Shown: one piece after another, positions 16,441-24,772 of the stretch
Layout: each line of letters opens with the position of its first letter
Numbering within the stretch: position 1 is the stretch's first letter
From: Mycobacterium yunnanensis
GTDB lineage: Bacteria > Actinomycetota > Actinomycetes > Mycobacteriales > Mycobacteriaceae
DNA: 64,000 nt
Direction: 5' to 3'
Assembly (NCBI RefSeq): GCF_025823185.1
Contig: NZ_JACKVK010000005.1
Coordinates: forward strand, 544,030 to 608,029
The notes under the pieces: generated by a model
What the model saw: only the letters and a program-made list of their open reading frames with translations
What the model was told of the DNA's origin: nothing
Database searches by the model: none
Made by a program: the position numbers and the translations under genes

Positions 16441-18231
16441 ATGAAGTCCACCTTGCTGTCGCGGCGCGATCTCGACTTTCTGCTCTACGAATGGCTCCGC
16501 GTGGAGGAGCTCACCAAGCGGCAGCGGTTCGCCGAACACTCCCGCGACACGTTCGACGGCGTACTCGACCTCAGCGAGGACCTCGCCGAGAAGTACTTCG
16601 CGCCGCACAACAAGAAGAGTGACGCCAACGAGCCGACCTTCGACGGCCAGCGGGTCACCGTGATCGGCGAGGTAAAGGAGGCCCTCGAGGCATTCGCCCA
16701 GGCCGATCTGGTCGGCGCCAGCATGGACGAGGAGCTCGGCGGTGCGCAACTGCCCGTGTGCGTCGCCCAGGCCGGATTCGCCTACGTCTCGGCCGCCAAC
16801 GTCAGCACGTCCGGCTACCTCATGTTGACCGTCGCCAACGCGAATCTGATCTCCAAGTTCGGCGACCAGCAGCAGATCGACGCGTTCGTCAAGCCGATGC
16901 TCGCCGGCCGCTTCACCGGCACGATGGCGCTCTCGGAGACCCAAGCGGGTTCGTCACTGGCCGACATCCTGACCCGTGCGGAGCCGCGGCCCGACGGCAG
17001 TTACCGGCTGTTCGGGGCCAAGATGTGGATCTCGGGGGCCGAACACGAACTCAACGACAACATCGTCAACCTGGTGCTGGCGAAGATCCCCGGTGGACCG
17101 GCCGGGACCAAGGGCATCTCGCTGTTCATCGTGCCGAAGTACCTCGTCGGCACGGACGGCTCGATCGGGGAGCGCAACGATGTGACCGTGGCCGGGCTGA
17201 ATCACAAGATGGGGCAACGCGGCCTGTCCAACACGGTGCTCAACTTCGGTGAGGGCATCCACCAACCGCTCGGCGAAGCGGGCGCGGTGGGCTACCTCGT
17301 CGGCGAACCCCATCGTGGTCTGGTCTACATGTTCCACATGATGAACGAGGCCCGCCTGGCGGTCGGGATGGGCGCGGTGTCGCTTGGCTACACCGGCTAT
17401 CTGAAGTCCGTCGAGTATGCCCGTGACCGTCCGCAGGGCCGACTGGTCAAGGATCCCACCACGCCGCAGGTGCCCATCGTCCAGCACGCCGACGTCAAGC
17501 GAATGCTGTTGGCGCAGAAGGCATACGTGGAAGGCGGGCTGGCCCTGGGGCTCTACTGCACCAAGCTGATCGACCTGCAGCGCACGGCGGAGTCGGCCGA
17601 GGAGGCCGAACACGTGACCGACCTGCTCGACATCCTGGTGCCGGTGGCCAAGAGTTGGCCCTCGCAGTGGTGCCTTGAGGCAAACGACCTGGCCATCCAG
17701 GTGCACGGCGGCTACGGGTACACCCACGAATACGACGTCGAACAGCACTACCGCGACAACCGACTCAACCCCATCCACGAGGGCACCCACGGCATTCAGA
17801 GTCTGGATCTGTTGGGCCGCAAGGTGACTCAACGAAACGGTGCAAGCCTGGCCGAGCTGGGTCGGGTGGTGACGGCGACGGTCGAGCAGGCCACCGCCGC
17901 GGGCGGCGAGGCCGCCGAACTCGCCGGCCAATTGGCGGCGGCCTGGCAGCGTGTACTGCAGGTGACCTCGGCCATGTTCGCCACCGCCGACACCGAGGCG
18001 ACGCTTGCCAACAGCGCGATCTACCTCGAGGCGTTCGGCCACGTCGTCATGGCATGGATCTGGCTCGAGCAGTTCGTCGTCGCCGACGGTCAGTCGGGGG
18101 ACTTCTACGACGGCAAACGTCAGGCGGCCAGGTTCTTCTTCCGCTACGAACTACCTCGCACCGCACCGCAATTGGACCTGCTCGAGCAACTCGATCGGAC
18201 CACCCTCGAGATGCGCGACGACTGGTTCTAG
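16441..18231 (+). CDS. Acyl-CoA dehydrogenase, long C-terminally extended type
   Basis: At 596 residues this belongs to the larger acyl-CoA dehydrogenases (FadE5- or DmdC-like, about 600 residues) rather than the usual 380-400. The FAD/substrate motif MALSETQAGSSL lies near residue 160, WISGAEHEL near 196, and the catalytic Glu is in HEGTHGIQSLD near residue 445. The C-terminal 130 residues form the extra helical domain found in this subgroup. It catalyses alpha,beta-dehydrogenation of acyl-CoA, passing electrons to ETF. It follows the TetR gene by 9 bp and ends at a convergent hairpin. Chain-length preference cannot be read from the sequence. Confidence 0.92.
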   Translation: MKSTLLSRRDLDFLLYEWLRVEELTKRQRFAEHSRDTFDGVLDLSEDLAEKYFAPHNKKSDANEPTFDGQRVTVIGEVKEALEAFAQADLVGASMDEELGGAQLPVCVAQAGFAYVSAANVSTSGYLMLTVANANLISKFGDQQQIDAFVKPMLAGRFTGTMALSETQAGSSLADILTRAEPRPDGSYRLFGAKMWISGAEHELNDNIVNLVLAKIPGGPAGTKGISLFIVPKYLVGTDGSIGERNDVTVAGLNHKMGQRGLSNTVLNFGEGIHQPLGEAGAVGYLVGEPHRGLVYMFHMMNEARLAVGMGAVSLGYTGYLKSVEYARDRPQGRLVKDPTTPQVPIVQHADVKRMLLAQKAYVEGGLALGLYCTKLIDLQRTAESAEEAEHVTDLLDILVPVAKSWPSQWCLEANDLAIQVHGGYGYTHEYDVEQHYRDNRLNPIHEGTHGIQSLDLLGRKVTQRNGASLAELGRVVTATVEQATAAGGEAAELAGQLAAAWQRVLQVTSAMFATADTEATLANSAIYLEAFGHVVMAWIWLEQFVVADGQSGDFYDGKRQAARFFFRYELPRTAPQLDLLEQLDRTTLEMRDDWF

Positions 18232-18256
18232 CCGAACTCCGCCCGCCACCAGCCGT

Positions 18257-18313
18257 CGAGACATAAACCTCGTCGGGGTTCCCCGGCGTGTCGCCGCCGA
18301 CGTCTATGTCTCG
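18257..18313. terminator. Hairpin between convergent genes
   Basis: CGAGACATA at 18257-18265 and its exact complement at 18305-18313 enclose a GC-rich inner part that can itself pair (GGGGTT/CCCC). It lies between the convergent acyl-CoA dehydrogenase and adhE1-like genes, so a bidirectional transcription end is the simplest role. There is no T-tract. Confidence 0.5.
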
Positions 18314-18335
18314 CGGGGAGGGGCGAGGGGAGCCG

Positions 18336-19433
18336 CTAGAACTCGACGATCTGGCGCACCGCGAGCCCGTCGGCCAGCTGGTCCATGCCCTCGTTGATCT
18401 GGTCGAGGCCGATCGTGGCCGACACCAGGGATTCGACGGGCAGCCGGCCGTCGCGCCACAGCCCGACGAAGCGCGGGATGTCGCGCGCCGGCACCGCGGA
18501 GCCCAGATAACTGCCGATCAGCGATCGGCCCTCCGCGACGAAACCCAATGGCGCCACGCTGATTCTGGCGTCCGGGTGGGGGAGTCCGACCGTGACGGTG
18601 CGCCCGCCGGGCCCGGTGAGCGCGATCGCGGTCTCGAGCGCGGCGGGATGCCCGGCTGCCTCGATGACGATGCGGGCCTTCAGGTCACCGGCGTCCTCGG
18701 GGGTGACGACGGTGTGCGCGCCAAGTTCCGTTGCGCGCGCCAACTTCTCGGGCACCTGGTCGACGGCGATGACCTCGACGTCGTCGTGTGCCAGCGCGGT
18801 CAGCAGCGCCGCCATGCCGACCCCACCCATGCCCACGATCGCGATCGTGTCGCCGGGCCGGGGCTGGCCCGCGTTCAGTATCGCACCGCCGCCGGTGAGC
18901 ACCGCGCAGCCCAGCAGTGACGCCACGACCGGCGGGACGTCGTCGTCGACCGGCACGACCGAGCGGCGGTCGACGACGGCGTGCGTGGCGAACGCGGAGA
19001 CGCCGAGATGGTGCAGCACCGGCTCGCCGTCGGCGGCCAACCGGGTGCCTCCGGCGAGCAGGACGCCCGCCCCGTTCGCGGCGCTGCCCGGAATGCACGG
19101 CGCCAGGCCGTCGGTGTCGCACGCCGCGCACTCGCCGCACCGCGGTAGGAAGGTCATCACGACGCGCTGACCCACCCCCACGTCGCCCACACCGGCGCCG
19201 ACCGCTTCGACGACGCCCGCGGCCTCGTGGCCGAGCAGCATCGGCACCGGTCTCACCCGGGAGCCGTTGACCACCGACAGGTCGGAGTGGCACAGCCCGG
19301 CGGCCTCGATGCGGACCAGGAGTTCGGTGTCGCCGGGCGGGGCGAGCTCGAGGTCGGCGACGGTCAACGGCGTCGACTCGGCGTAGCGCCGGGGCGCTCC
19401 GATGCGGTCGAGCACGGCTCCACGAATCTTCAC
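18336..19433 (-). CDS. adhE1: Zinc-dependent alcohol dehydrogenase, Rv0162c (AdhE1)-like
   Basis: The 365-residue medium-chain dehydrogenase has the catalytic zinc ligand region GLCHSDLS and GHEAAG. The structural-zinc Cys cluster is FLPRCGECAACDTDGLAPC, and the NAD-binding loop is GMGGVGM near residue 195. It starts with GTG only 35 bp from the divergent thioesterase gene. The same divergent pair opens the mce1 region of M. tuberculosis (Rv0162c/Rv0163), so the symbol is taken by synteny. It should oxidise an alcohol or reduce an aldehyde; the physiological substrate is unknown. Confidence 0.88.
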   Translation of the reverse strand: MKIRGAVLDRIGAPRRYAESTPLTVADLELAPPGDTELLVRIEAAGLCHSDLSVVNGSRVRPVPMLLGHEAAGVVEAVGAGVGDVGVGQRVVMTFLPRCGECAACDTDGLAPCIPGSAANGAGVLLAGGTRLAADGEPVLHHLGVSAFATHAVVDRRSVVPVDDDVPPVVASLLGCAVLTGGGAILNAGQPRPGDTIAIVGMGGVGMAALLTALAHDDVEVIAVDQVPEKLARATELGAHTVVTPEDAGDLKARIVIEAAGHPAALETAIALTGPGGRTVTVGLPHPDARISVAPLGFVAEGRSLIGSYLGSAVPARDIPRFVGLWRDGRLPVESLVSATIGLDQINEGMDQLADGLAVRQIVEF

Positions 19434-19468
19434 ACCCGACAGCTTGCCCGCACTGGCACACTCGTGCG

Positions 19469-19924
19469 GTGAGTACAGCCGAGCGGGACCTGACGTCGAG
19501 AGACTTTCCGGTGCACTGGCCGGTGACGACCAGGTGGGCCGACAACGACATGTTCGGCCATCTCAACAACGCGGTGTACTACCAACTCTTCGACACCGCG
19601 ATCAACGCGTGGCTCGGCACCAGCACCGGTCACGACCCGCTTGCCGCACCGCAGCTCGGGGTCGTCGCCGAATCCGGCTGCCGCTACTTCGCCGAGCTGC
19701 AATTCCCCGACCCACTGGTCGTCGGATTGGCCGTCACCCGGCTCGGCACCAGCAGCGTGACCTACCGCCTGGCGGTATTCGCCCCGCCCGAGTCGGAAGA
19801 TGACGCCAAAGCCGTTGCGGCGGTGGGGCATTGGGTGCACGTGTACGTCGAACGGGACAGCAGGCGGCCGGTTCCGATCCCGGATGCGTTGCGCGCTCTG
19901 CTGACCACCGCGGTCAGCACCTGA
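19469..19924 (+). CDS. Hot-dog fold acyl-CoA thioesterase, Rv0163-like
   Basis: The 151-residue protein (GTG start) has the 4-hydroxybenzoyl-CoA thioesterase signature: TTRWADNDMFGHLNNAVYYQ near residues 18-38 carries the conserved Asp and the following HLNNAVYY helix. Enzymes of this type hydrolyse acyl- or aroyl-CoA and act as dimers or tetramers of the hot-dog domain. It is placed as Rv0163 is, between the adhE1-like gene and the TB18.5-like gene. The very short 35-bp spacer to the divergent dehydrogenase means at least one promoter must lie within the other gene or give a leaderless message. Confidence 0.88.
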   Translation: MSTAERDLTSRDFPVHWPVTTRWADNDMFGHLNNAVYYQLFDTAINAWLGTSTGHDPLAAPQLGVVAESGCRYFAELQFPDPLVVGLAVTRLGTSSVTYRLAVFAPPESEDDAKAVAAVGHWVHVYVERDSRRPVPIPDALRALLTTAVST

Positions 19925-19961
19925 GGCCGTCGCGCACCACCGCTGCCGATATGCTCGCCCG

Positions 19962-20399
19962 ATGCCGCTCGTGAGCAAGACCGTCGAGGTCGAGGCCCCC
20001 GCCGACGCGATCATGGCGATCGTCGCGGACTTCGAGTCCTACCCCCAGTGGAACCCCGAGATCAAGGGCTGCTGGATCCTGGCCCGTTACGACGACCAGC
20101 GGCCCAGCCAGTTGCGCCTGGACACCTCGGTGCAGGGCATGGACGGTACCTACATACAGGCGGTCTACTACCCCGGCGAGAATCAGATCCAGACGGTGAT
20201 GCAGCAGGGCGATCTGTTCTCCAAGCAGGAACAGCTGTTCTCCGTGGTGGCCATGGGGCCGATCAGCCTGCTGACCGTCGACCTCGACGTCGAGGTCTCG
20301 ATGCCCGTGCCGGCGATGATGGTCAAGAAGATCGTCAACGACGCCCTCGAACACCTCGCCGAGAACCTCAAGAAGCGGGCGGAGTCGCTGTCCGCCTGA
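19962..20399 (+). CDS. SRPBCC/polyketide cyclase-like protein, Rv0164 (TB18.5)-like
   Basis: The 145-residue protein fits the START/Bet v1-like SRPBCC fold: an N-terminal strand VSKTVEVEAPADAIMAIVADFESYPQW and a long C-terminal amphipathic helix (about 110-145) that would close a hydrophobic cavity. M. tuberculosis has a homologous gene (TB18.5) in the same place. Members bind lipids or other hydrophobic ligands; no catalytic residues can be pointed out. It lies 37 bp after the thioesterase and ends 3 bp before the convergent mce1R stop. Confidence 0.85.
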   Translation: MPLVSKTVEVEAPADAIMAIVADFESYPQWNPEIKGCWILARYDDQRPSQLRLDTSVQGMDGTYIQAVYYPGENQIQTVMQQGDLFSKQEQLFSVVAMGPISLLTVDLDVEVSMPVPAMMVKKIVNDALEHLAENLKKRAESLSA

Positions 20400-20402
20400 C
20401 GC

Positions 20403-21071
20403 CTAGGTCCAGAGCCCCAGCTCGTCTAGGCGCGCGGTGAGCCGGCGGGCGCCGTCGGTGAACTGGTCGTCGGTCACCCGCACGACGGTCTCCACGTCGC
20501 GCCGCCGCAGCGCGGCGATCAACTCGTGACGGTTCGCGACTGCCACTCGACCCCACTGTGGGTCGTCGGCGTAGATGTGCGGCGGCAGATACCGGGATGC
20601 GTGCAACAGGAACCACGCCAGCTTGATCCGGCCCGATGCGCGGTTGAACGCGCGATGGAAGGCGAACTCCGCGGCCACCACCGACTCGGTGTCCCGCCGG
20701 GTGATGGCGTCGGCCGAGGTCGTGGCGAGCCGTTCGAGTTCGTCGATCTCCTCGACGGTGATGCGTTCGGCGGCCGATCTGGCGAGCTGGCCCGCGATCA
20801 CGGCCTGCAACCAGAAGATGTCCTCGATGTCGTCGCGGGTGAACGGCGACACCACGTGCCCGCGATGCGGTTCGAGCTGGACCATGCCTTCGCCGCGCAG
20901 CGTGCGCAGGGCCTCGCGGACGGGGGTGATGCTCACCCCGAGTTCGGCAGCCGTCTCGTCGAGCCGGATGAAGGAACCCGGGCGCAGCGCACCGGACATG
21001 ATGCGGACCCGCAGGTGCCCGGCGACTTCGTCGGAAAGCTGTTCGCGCCGTGGCCTAACCGGTGCGCTCAC
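20403..21071 (-). CDS. mce1R: GntR/FadR-family repressor Mce1R
   Basis: GTG 21071 gives 222 residues; a TTG at 21176 would add 35 low-complexity residues that look non-coding, but would make the length closer to the annotated M. tuberculosis protein. The winged-helix domain (about 10-75) has the helix-turn-helix ETAAELGVSITPVREALRTL. The C-terminal part is the all-helical FCD effector domain, with the metal-ligand-type residues in EFAFHRAFNRAS and NRHELIAAL. In M. tuberculosis Mce1R represses the mce1 operon in response to fatty-acid availability. Its place divergent to fadD5 is conserved here. A 15-bp palindrome lies in the shared promoter region. Confidence 0.9.
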   Translation of the reverse strand: MSAPVRPRREQLSDEVAGHLRVRIMSGALRPGSFIRLDETAAELGVSITPVREALRTLRGEGMVQLEPHRGHVVSPFTRDDIEDIFWLQAVIAGQLARSAAERITVEEIDELERLATTSADAITRRDTESVVAAEFAFHRAFNRASGRIKLAWFLLHASRYLPPHIYADDPQWGRVAVANRHELIAALRRRDVETVVRVTDDQFTDGARRLTARLDELGLWT

Positions 21072-21168
21072 GGTACTTGCGCCTTCATCGATCCCCCGCC
21101 GTCGGTGCCGCTGCCCGGGCTTGTCCACGAGCCGCCGAGGCCATAGTGTGACCGGGGCAACACCATGT

Positions 21169-21183
21169 TTGATCAAATATCAA
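21169..21183. promoter_or_regulatory. Candidate Mce1R operator in the mce1R-fadD5 intergenic region
   Basis: TTGAT-CAAAT-ATCAA is a perfect 5-bp-arm inverted repeat with a 5-bp spacer, and overlaps a second palindrome, TTTGATCAAA (21168-21177). It is the only AT-rich block in the divergent promoter region and ends 40 bp before the fadD5 start. A GntR dimer commonly binds such short spaced repeats. Assignment to Mce1R is by position. Confidence 0.45.
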
Positions 21184-21223
21184 CGCCGCGCAACCCGCGC
21201 GCAGACGTCAGGGAGCGTAGCCG

Positions 21224-22873
21224 TTGACCGCGACGCCAGCATCGGATCGGCTGGTCCTCGAGCAGCCGTATCTGGCGCGCCGGCAAAACTGGAGCACCCA
21301 GCTCGCGCGGCACGCGCTCATGCAACCGGGGGCGACGGCGCTGCGATTCCTTGGCGAGACGACCACCTGGGATGACTTAAACCGGCGCGTCACCGCGTTG
21401 GCCGGGGCACTGAGTCGACGGGGCGTCGCCGTCGGGGACCGCGTGTTGATCCTGATGCTCAACCGCACGGAGTTCGTCGAGACGGTCTTGGCCGCCACGC
21501 GCCTCGGAGCCATTGCCGTGCCGGTGAACTTCCGCATGACGCCGCCGGAGATCGCCTTCCTGGTCGGTGACTGCGAGGCGCGCGTGGTCGTCACCGAGCC
21601 GGTGCTCGCCGCGGTCGCCACGGCGGTCCGCGAGCTCGACCCAACTCTGGCCGAGATCGTCGTCGCCGGCGGTCCGACCGAGGACGGGCTGCTCGGTTAC
21701 GACGACCTGCTCGCCGAGGAGGGCCCGGCTCCGGCGCCGGTCGACATCCCCGACGACTCACCCGCCCTGATCATGTACACCTCGGGGACGACGGGTCGCC
21801 CCAAGGGCGCGGTGCTGACCCACGTCAACCTCGCCGGCCAGGCGATGACGCATCTGTTCACCAGCGGTGCCGACCTGAACGGCGACGTCGGCTTCATCGG
21901 CGTGCCGCTGTTCCACATCGCCGGCGTCGGCAACCTCATCACCGGCCTGCTGCTCGGCCGGCCCACCGTGCTCTACCCGCTCGGCGCCTTCGACCCCGGC
22001 GCGCTGCTCGACGTCCTCGAAGCCGAGCTCGTCACCGGCATCTTCCTGGTCCCGGCGCAGTGGCAGGTCGTGTGCGCCGCCCAGCGCGCCCGGCCCAGGA
22101 AGGTCGTGCTGCGCACCCTGTCCTGGGGAGCCGCTCCCGCGTCGGACACGCTGCTGCGCGACATGGCCGAGACGTTCCCCGGCGCCCAGATCCTCGCCGC
22201 GTTCGGGCAGACCGAGATGTCGCCGGTGACCTGCATGCTGCTTGGTGACGACGCGGTCAGAAAGCTGGGGTCGGTCGGCAAGGTCATCCCGACGGTGTCG
22301 GCCCGCGTCGTCGACGACGACATGAACGACGTTCCGGTCGGTCAGGTCGGCGAGATCGTCTACCGGGCGCCGACGCTGATGGCCGGGTATTGGAACAACC
22401 CGAAGGCGACCGCCGAGGCGTTCGCGGGCGGGTGGTTTCACTCGGGCGATCTCGTTCGCCAGGACGACGAGGGTTACGTCTGGGTGGTGGACCGCAAGAA
22501 GGACATGATCATCTCCGGCGGGGAGAACATCTACTGCGCCGAGGTCGAGAACGCCTTGGCCGCGCACCCGTCGATCGGCGAGGCGGCGGTGATCGGCCGT
22601 CCTGATCCGAAGTGGGGTGAAGTGCCCGTCGCGGTCGTGGCGCTCGCCTCGACGGCGGAGTTGACGCTGGCGAACGTGCAGGAATTCCTCGACGACCGGC
22701 TGGCTCGCTACAAGCATCCGCGGGCGCTGGAAGTGGTCGACGGGCTGCCGCGCAACCCGGCCGGTAAGGTCCTCAAGACGGAACTGAGGGCGCGGTTTGG
22801 CAAGGGGGGCCTGATTGACGCGAACGAAAGTTCTTCTGTCTCAACGGTTTCTGTCGACTCGGTGGATCGCTGA
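21224..22873 (+). CDS. fadD5: Fatty-acyl-CoA ligase FadD5
   Basis: The 549-residue adenylate-forming enzyme starts at TTG 21224, preceded by GGGAG. The phosphate-binding loop YTSGTTGRPKG begins at Tyr185; AFGQTEMSP, GWFHSGDL and the KDMIISGGENIY motif follow in the normal order. The C-terminal Lys of the adenylation step is in NPAGKVLKTEL near residue 525. It activates fatty acids to acyl-CoA through an acyl-AMP. As the first gene of the mce1 operon in M. tuberculosis, FadD5 is linked to recycling of imported or cell-envelope fatty acids. Confidence 0.93.
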   Translation: MTATPASDRLVLEQPYLARRQNWSTQLARHALMQPGATALRFLGETTTWDDLNRRVTALAGALSRRGVAVGDRVLILMLNRTEFVETVLAATRLGAIAVPVNFRMTPPEIAFLVGDCEARVVVTEPVLAAVATAVRELDPTLAEIVVAGGPTEDGLLGYDDLLAEEGPAPAPVDIPDDSPALIMYTSGTTGRPKGAVLTHVNLAGQAMTHLFTSGADLNGDVGFIGVPLFHIAGVGNLITGLLLGRPTVLYPLGAFDPGALLDVLEAELVTGIFLVPAQWQVVCAAQRARPRKVVLRTLSWGAAPASDTLLRDMAETFPGAQILAAFGQTEMSPVTCMLLGDDAVRKLGSVGKVIPTVSARVVDDDMNDVPVGQVGEIVYRAPTLMAGYWNNPKATAEAFAGGWFHSGDLVRQDDEGYVWVVDRKKDMIISGGENIYCAEVENALAAHPSIGEAAVIGRPDPKWGEVPVAVVALASTAELTLANVQEFLDDRLARYKHPRALEVVDGLPRNPAGKVLKTELRARFGKGGLIDANESSSVSTVSVDSVDR

Positions 22874-23097
22874 CCTGTGACGACGAGTTTGCCAGCCAGC
22901 TGGGTGACAATCCGGCCGATGCGGTCCGCGGCGCTGAATTCATCGGGTACTCTCCTGTGGTCCGCCTTACTACCCACGAGTAGGGAGACTGTGATCACAG
23001 ACACGAAGCTTGGGCAAGGAGGCGGCGTGCGACAGCTCTTGCCGTTGCATCACGAGTATCGTGGCCAGATCGCGCGCCAGACGGTGAGTTTCCGCCG
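22874..23097 (+). promoter_or_regulatory. fadD5-yrbE1A intergenic region, possible internal promoter
   Basis: This is a 224-bp gap inside an otherwise tightly packed operon. In M. tuberculosis the matching gap carries promoter or regulatory activity for the import genes. I see no clear -35/-10 pair. A frame from GTG 22877 crosses the whole gap and overlaps the yrbE1A start by 4 bp, but its product has no protein-like features. Confidence 0.45.
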
Positions 23098-23898
23098 GTG
23101 ACGGCGCAGAACCCCGGCTTGTTCGACTACGTCCGGGACACGGTTCGTCCGGGCCTGGTGGCCGTCGGCGGCTTCGTCAAGATGTGCGTCCTGACCGGCA
23201 AGGCCCTGTTCCGCAGGCCGTTCCAGTGGCGCGAGTTCATCCTGCAGGGCTGGTTCCTGATGAGGGTGGCATTCCTGCCGACCATCGCGGTCGCCATCCC
23301 GCTGACGGTGCTCATCATCTTCACCCTCAACATCCTTCTCGCCGAATTCGGTGCAGCCGACATCTCCGGCGCAGGCGCGGCGCTGGGAGCGGTCACCCAG
23401 CTCGGCCCGCTGGTAACCGTGCTCGTGGTTGCCGGTGCCGGGTCGACCGCCATTTGCGCCGACATCGGAGCCCGCACCATTCGCGAGGAGATCGACGCCC
23501 TCGAAGTGCTGGGCATCGACCCGATCCACCGCCTCGTCGTGCCCCGCGTCCTGGCGTCGACGTTCGTGGCCTTCCTCCTCAACGGCGCCGTCATCACCAT
23601 CGGCCTGGTCGGCGGCTTCGTCTTCGGCGTCTACATCCAGAACATCTCCGCCGGCGCCTACGTCTCCACGCTGACCCTGGTGACTGGCCTGCCCGAGGTC
23701 GTGATCTCCGTGGTCAAGGCCCTGGCATTCGGACTGATCGCCGGACTGGTCGGCTGCTACCGCGGTCTGACGGTGTCCGGCGGCGCCAAGGGCGTCGGCA
23801 CCGCGGTCAACGAGACGCTGGTGCTCTGCGTCATCGCGCTCTTCGCGGTCAACGTCATCATGACGACCATTGGCGTTCGATTCGGAACGGGGCGCTGA
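23098..23898 (+). CDS. yrbE1A: YrbE1A, permease subunit of the Mce1 transporter
   Basis: The 266-residue protein (GTG start) is a MlaE-type permease with five to six membrane segments. The highly conserved loop in ICADIGARTIREEIDALEVLGIDP is the EExDAL signature that contacts the ATPase. RLVVPRVLAS and the C-terminal VNVIMTTIGVRFGTGR also match the M. tuberculosis protein closely from memory. It forms a heterodimer with YrbE1B and is energised by MceG, which is not in this window. It precedes yrbE1B by 1 bp. Confidence 0.96.
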   Translation: MTAQNPGLFDYVRDTVRPGLVAVGGFVKMCVLTGKALFRRPFQWREFILQGWFLMRVAFLPTIAVAIPLTVLIIFTLNILLAEFGAADISGAGAALGAVTQLGPLVTVLVVAGAGSTAICADIGARTIREEIDALEVLGIDPIHRLVVPRVLASTFVAFLLNGAVITIGLVGGFVFGVYIQNISAGAYVSTLTLVTGLPEVVISVVKALAFGLIAGLVGCYRGLTVSGGAKGVGTAVNETLVLCVIALFAVNVIMTTIGVRFGTGR

Positions 23899-23899
23899 C

Positions 23900-24769
23900 A
23901 TGTCAACGGCTGCAGTCCTCAGGTCGCGCTTCCCGCGCGCCGTCGCGGGTGGCGAGCGGCTGGCCAAGTCGCCGGCCCGGTTCCTCGACAGCGTCGGGCA
24001 CATCGCCTGGTTCGTCGTCACCGCGGTCGGCTCCATCGGCCACGCGTTCCGCTATTACCGCAAGGAAATGCTGCGCCTGGTCGCCGAGATCGGCATGGGC
24101 ACCGGCGCCATGGCCGTCATCGGTGGCACGGTCGCCATCGTCGGCTTCGTCACCCTCTCCGGCGGCTCGCTGATCGCCATCCAGGGCTTCGCCTCGCTCG
24201 GCAACATCGGCGTCGAGGCCTTCACCGGCTTCTTCGCCGCTCTGGTCAACGTCCGCATCGCGGCCCCCGTCGTCGCCGGTCAGGCCCTGGCCGCCACGGT
24301 CGGCGCGGGCGCGACCGCCGAGCTGGGCGCCATGCGCATCAGCGAGGAGATCGACGCCCTCGAGGTCATGGGCATCAAGTCGATCAGCTACCTGGTCTCG
24401 ACGCGCATCATGGCCGGCTTCGTCGTCATCATCCCGCTCTACGCGATGGCGATCATCATGAGCTTCCTGTCCGCCCAGGTGACCACCACCTTGTTCTACG
24501 GACAGTCGACCGGCACCTACGAGCACTACTTCCGCACATTCCTGCGGCCCGACGACGTGGCCTGGTCGTTCGTCCAGGCGATCATCATCTCGGTCATCGT
24601 CATGCTCAACCACTGCTACTACGGCTTCTACGCCAGCGGCGGCCCGGTCGGCGTCGGCGAGGCCGTCGGCCGTTCGATGCGCGCCTCGCTCATCGCGATC
24701 GTGCTCGTCGTCCTGTTCGCATCGTTGGCGCTGTACGGCACCGACGCCAACTTCAACCTGACGGTATAG
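23900..24769 (+). CDS. yrbE1B: YrbE1B, permease subunit of the Mce1 transporter
   Basis: ATG 23900 directly follows the yrbE1A stop; the frame reading 30 bp earlier overlaps that gene. The 289-residue protein repeats the MlaE permease layout, with the ATPase-contact loop in MRISEEIDALEVMGIKS near residues 146-162 and about six membrane segments. A cytoplasmic N-terminal helix of about 40 residues precedes the first membrane segment. Together with YrbE1A it forms the membrane channel onto which the Mce1A-F tunnel is mounted. It lies 3 bp before mce1A. Confidence 0.96.
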   Translation: MSTAAVLRSRFPRAVAGGERLAKSPARFLDSVGHIAWFVVTAVGSIGHAFRYYRKEMLRLVAEIGMGTGAMAVIGGTVAIVGFVTLSGGSLIAIQGFASLGNIGVEAFTGFFAALVNVRIAAPVVAGQALAATVGAGATAELGAMRISEEIDALEVMGIKSISYLVSTRIMAGFVVIIPLYAMAIIMSFLSAQVTTTLFYGQSTGTYEHYFRTFLRPDDVAWSFVQAIIISVIVMLNHCYYGFYASGGPVGVGEAVGRSMRASLIAIVLVVLFASLALYGTDANFNLTV

Positions 24770-24772
24770 ACG

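Noticed and set aside
15607..16944. 445-codon minus-strand frame opposite the TetR and acyl-CoA dehydrogenase genes
   Set aside because: The product is a Val/Glu/Gly/Arg-rich antisense shadow of clear TetR and FadE proteins.
21072..21176. Longer Mce1R start at TTG 21176
   Set aside because: The extra 35 residues look non-coding and would run through the candidate operator; retained only as an alternative.
22877..23101. 74-codon frame filling the fadD5-yrbE1A gap and overlapping the yrbE1A start by 4 bp
   Set aside because: The coupling geometry is suggestive, but the product has no protein-like pattern and the gap is expected to hold regulatory DNA. Conservation in other species would reverse this.
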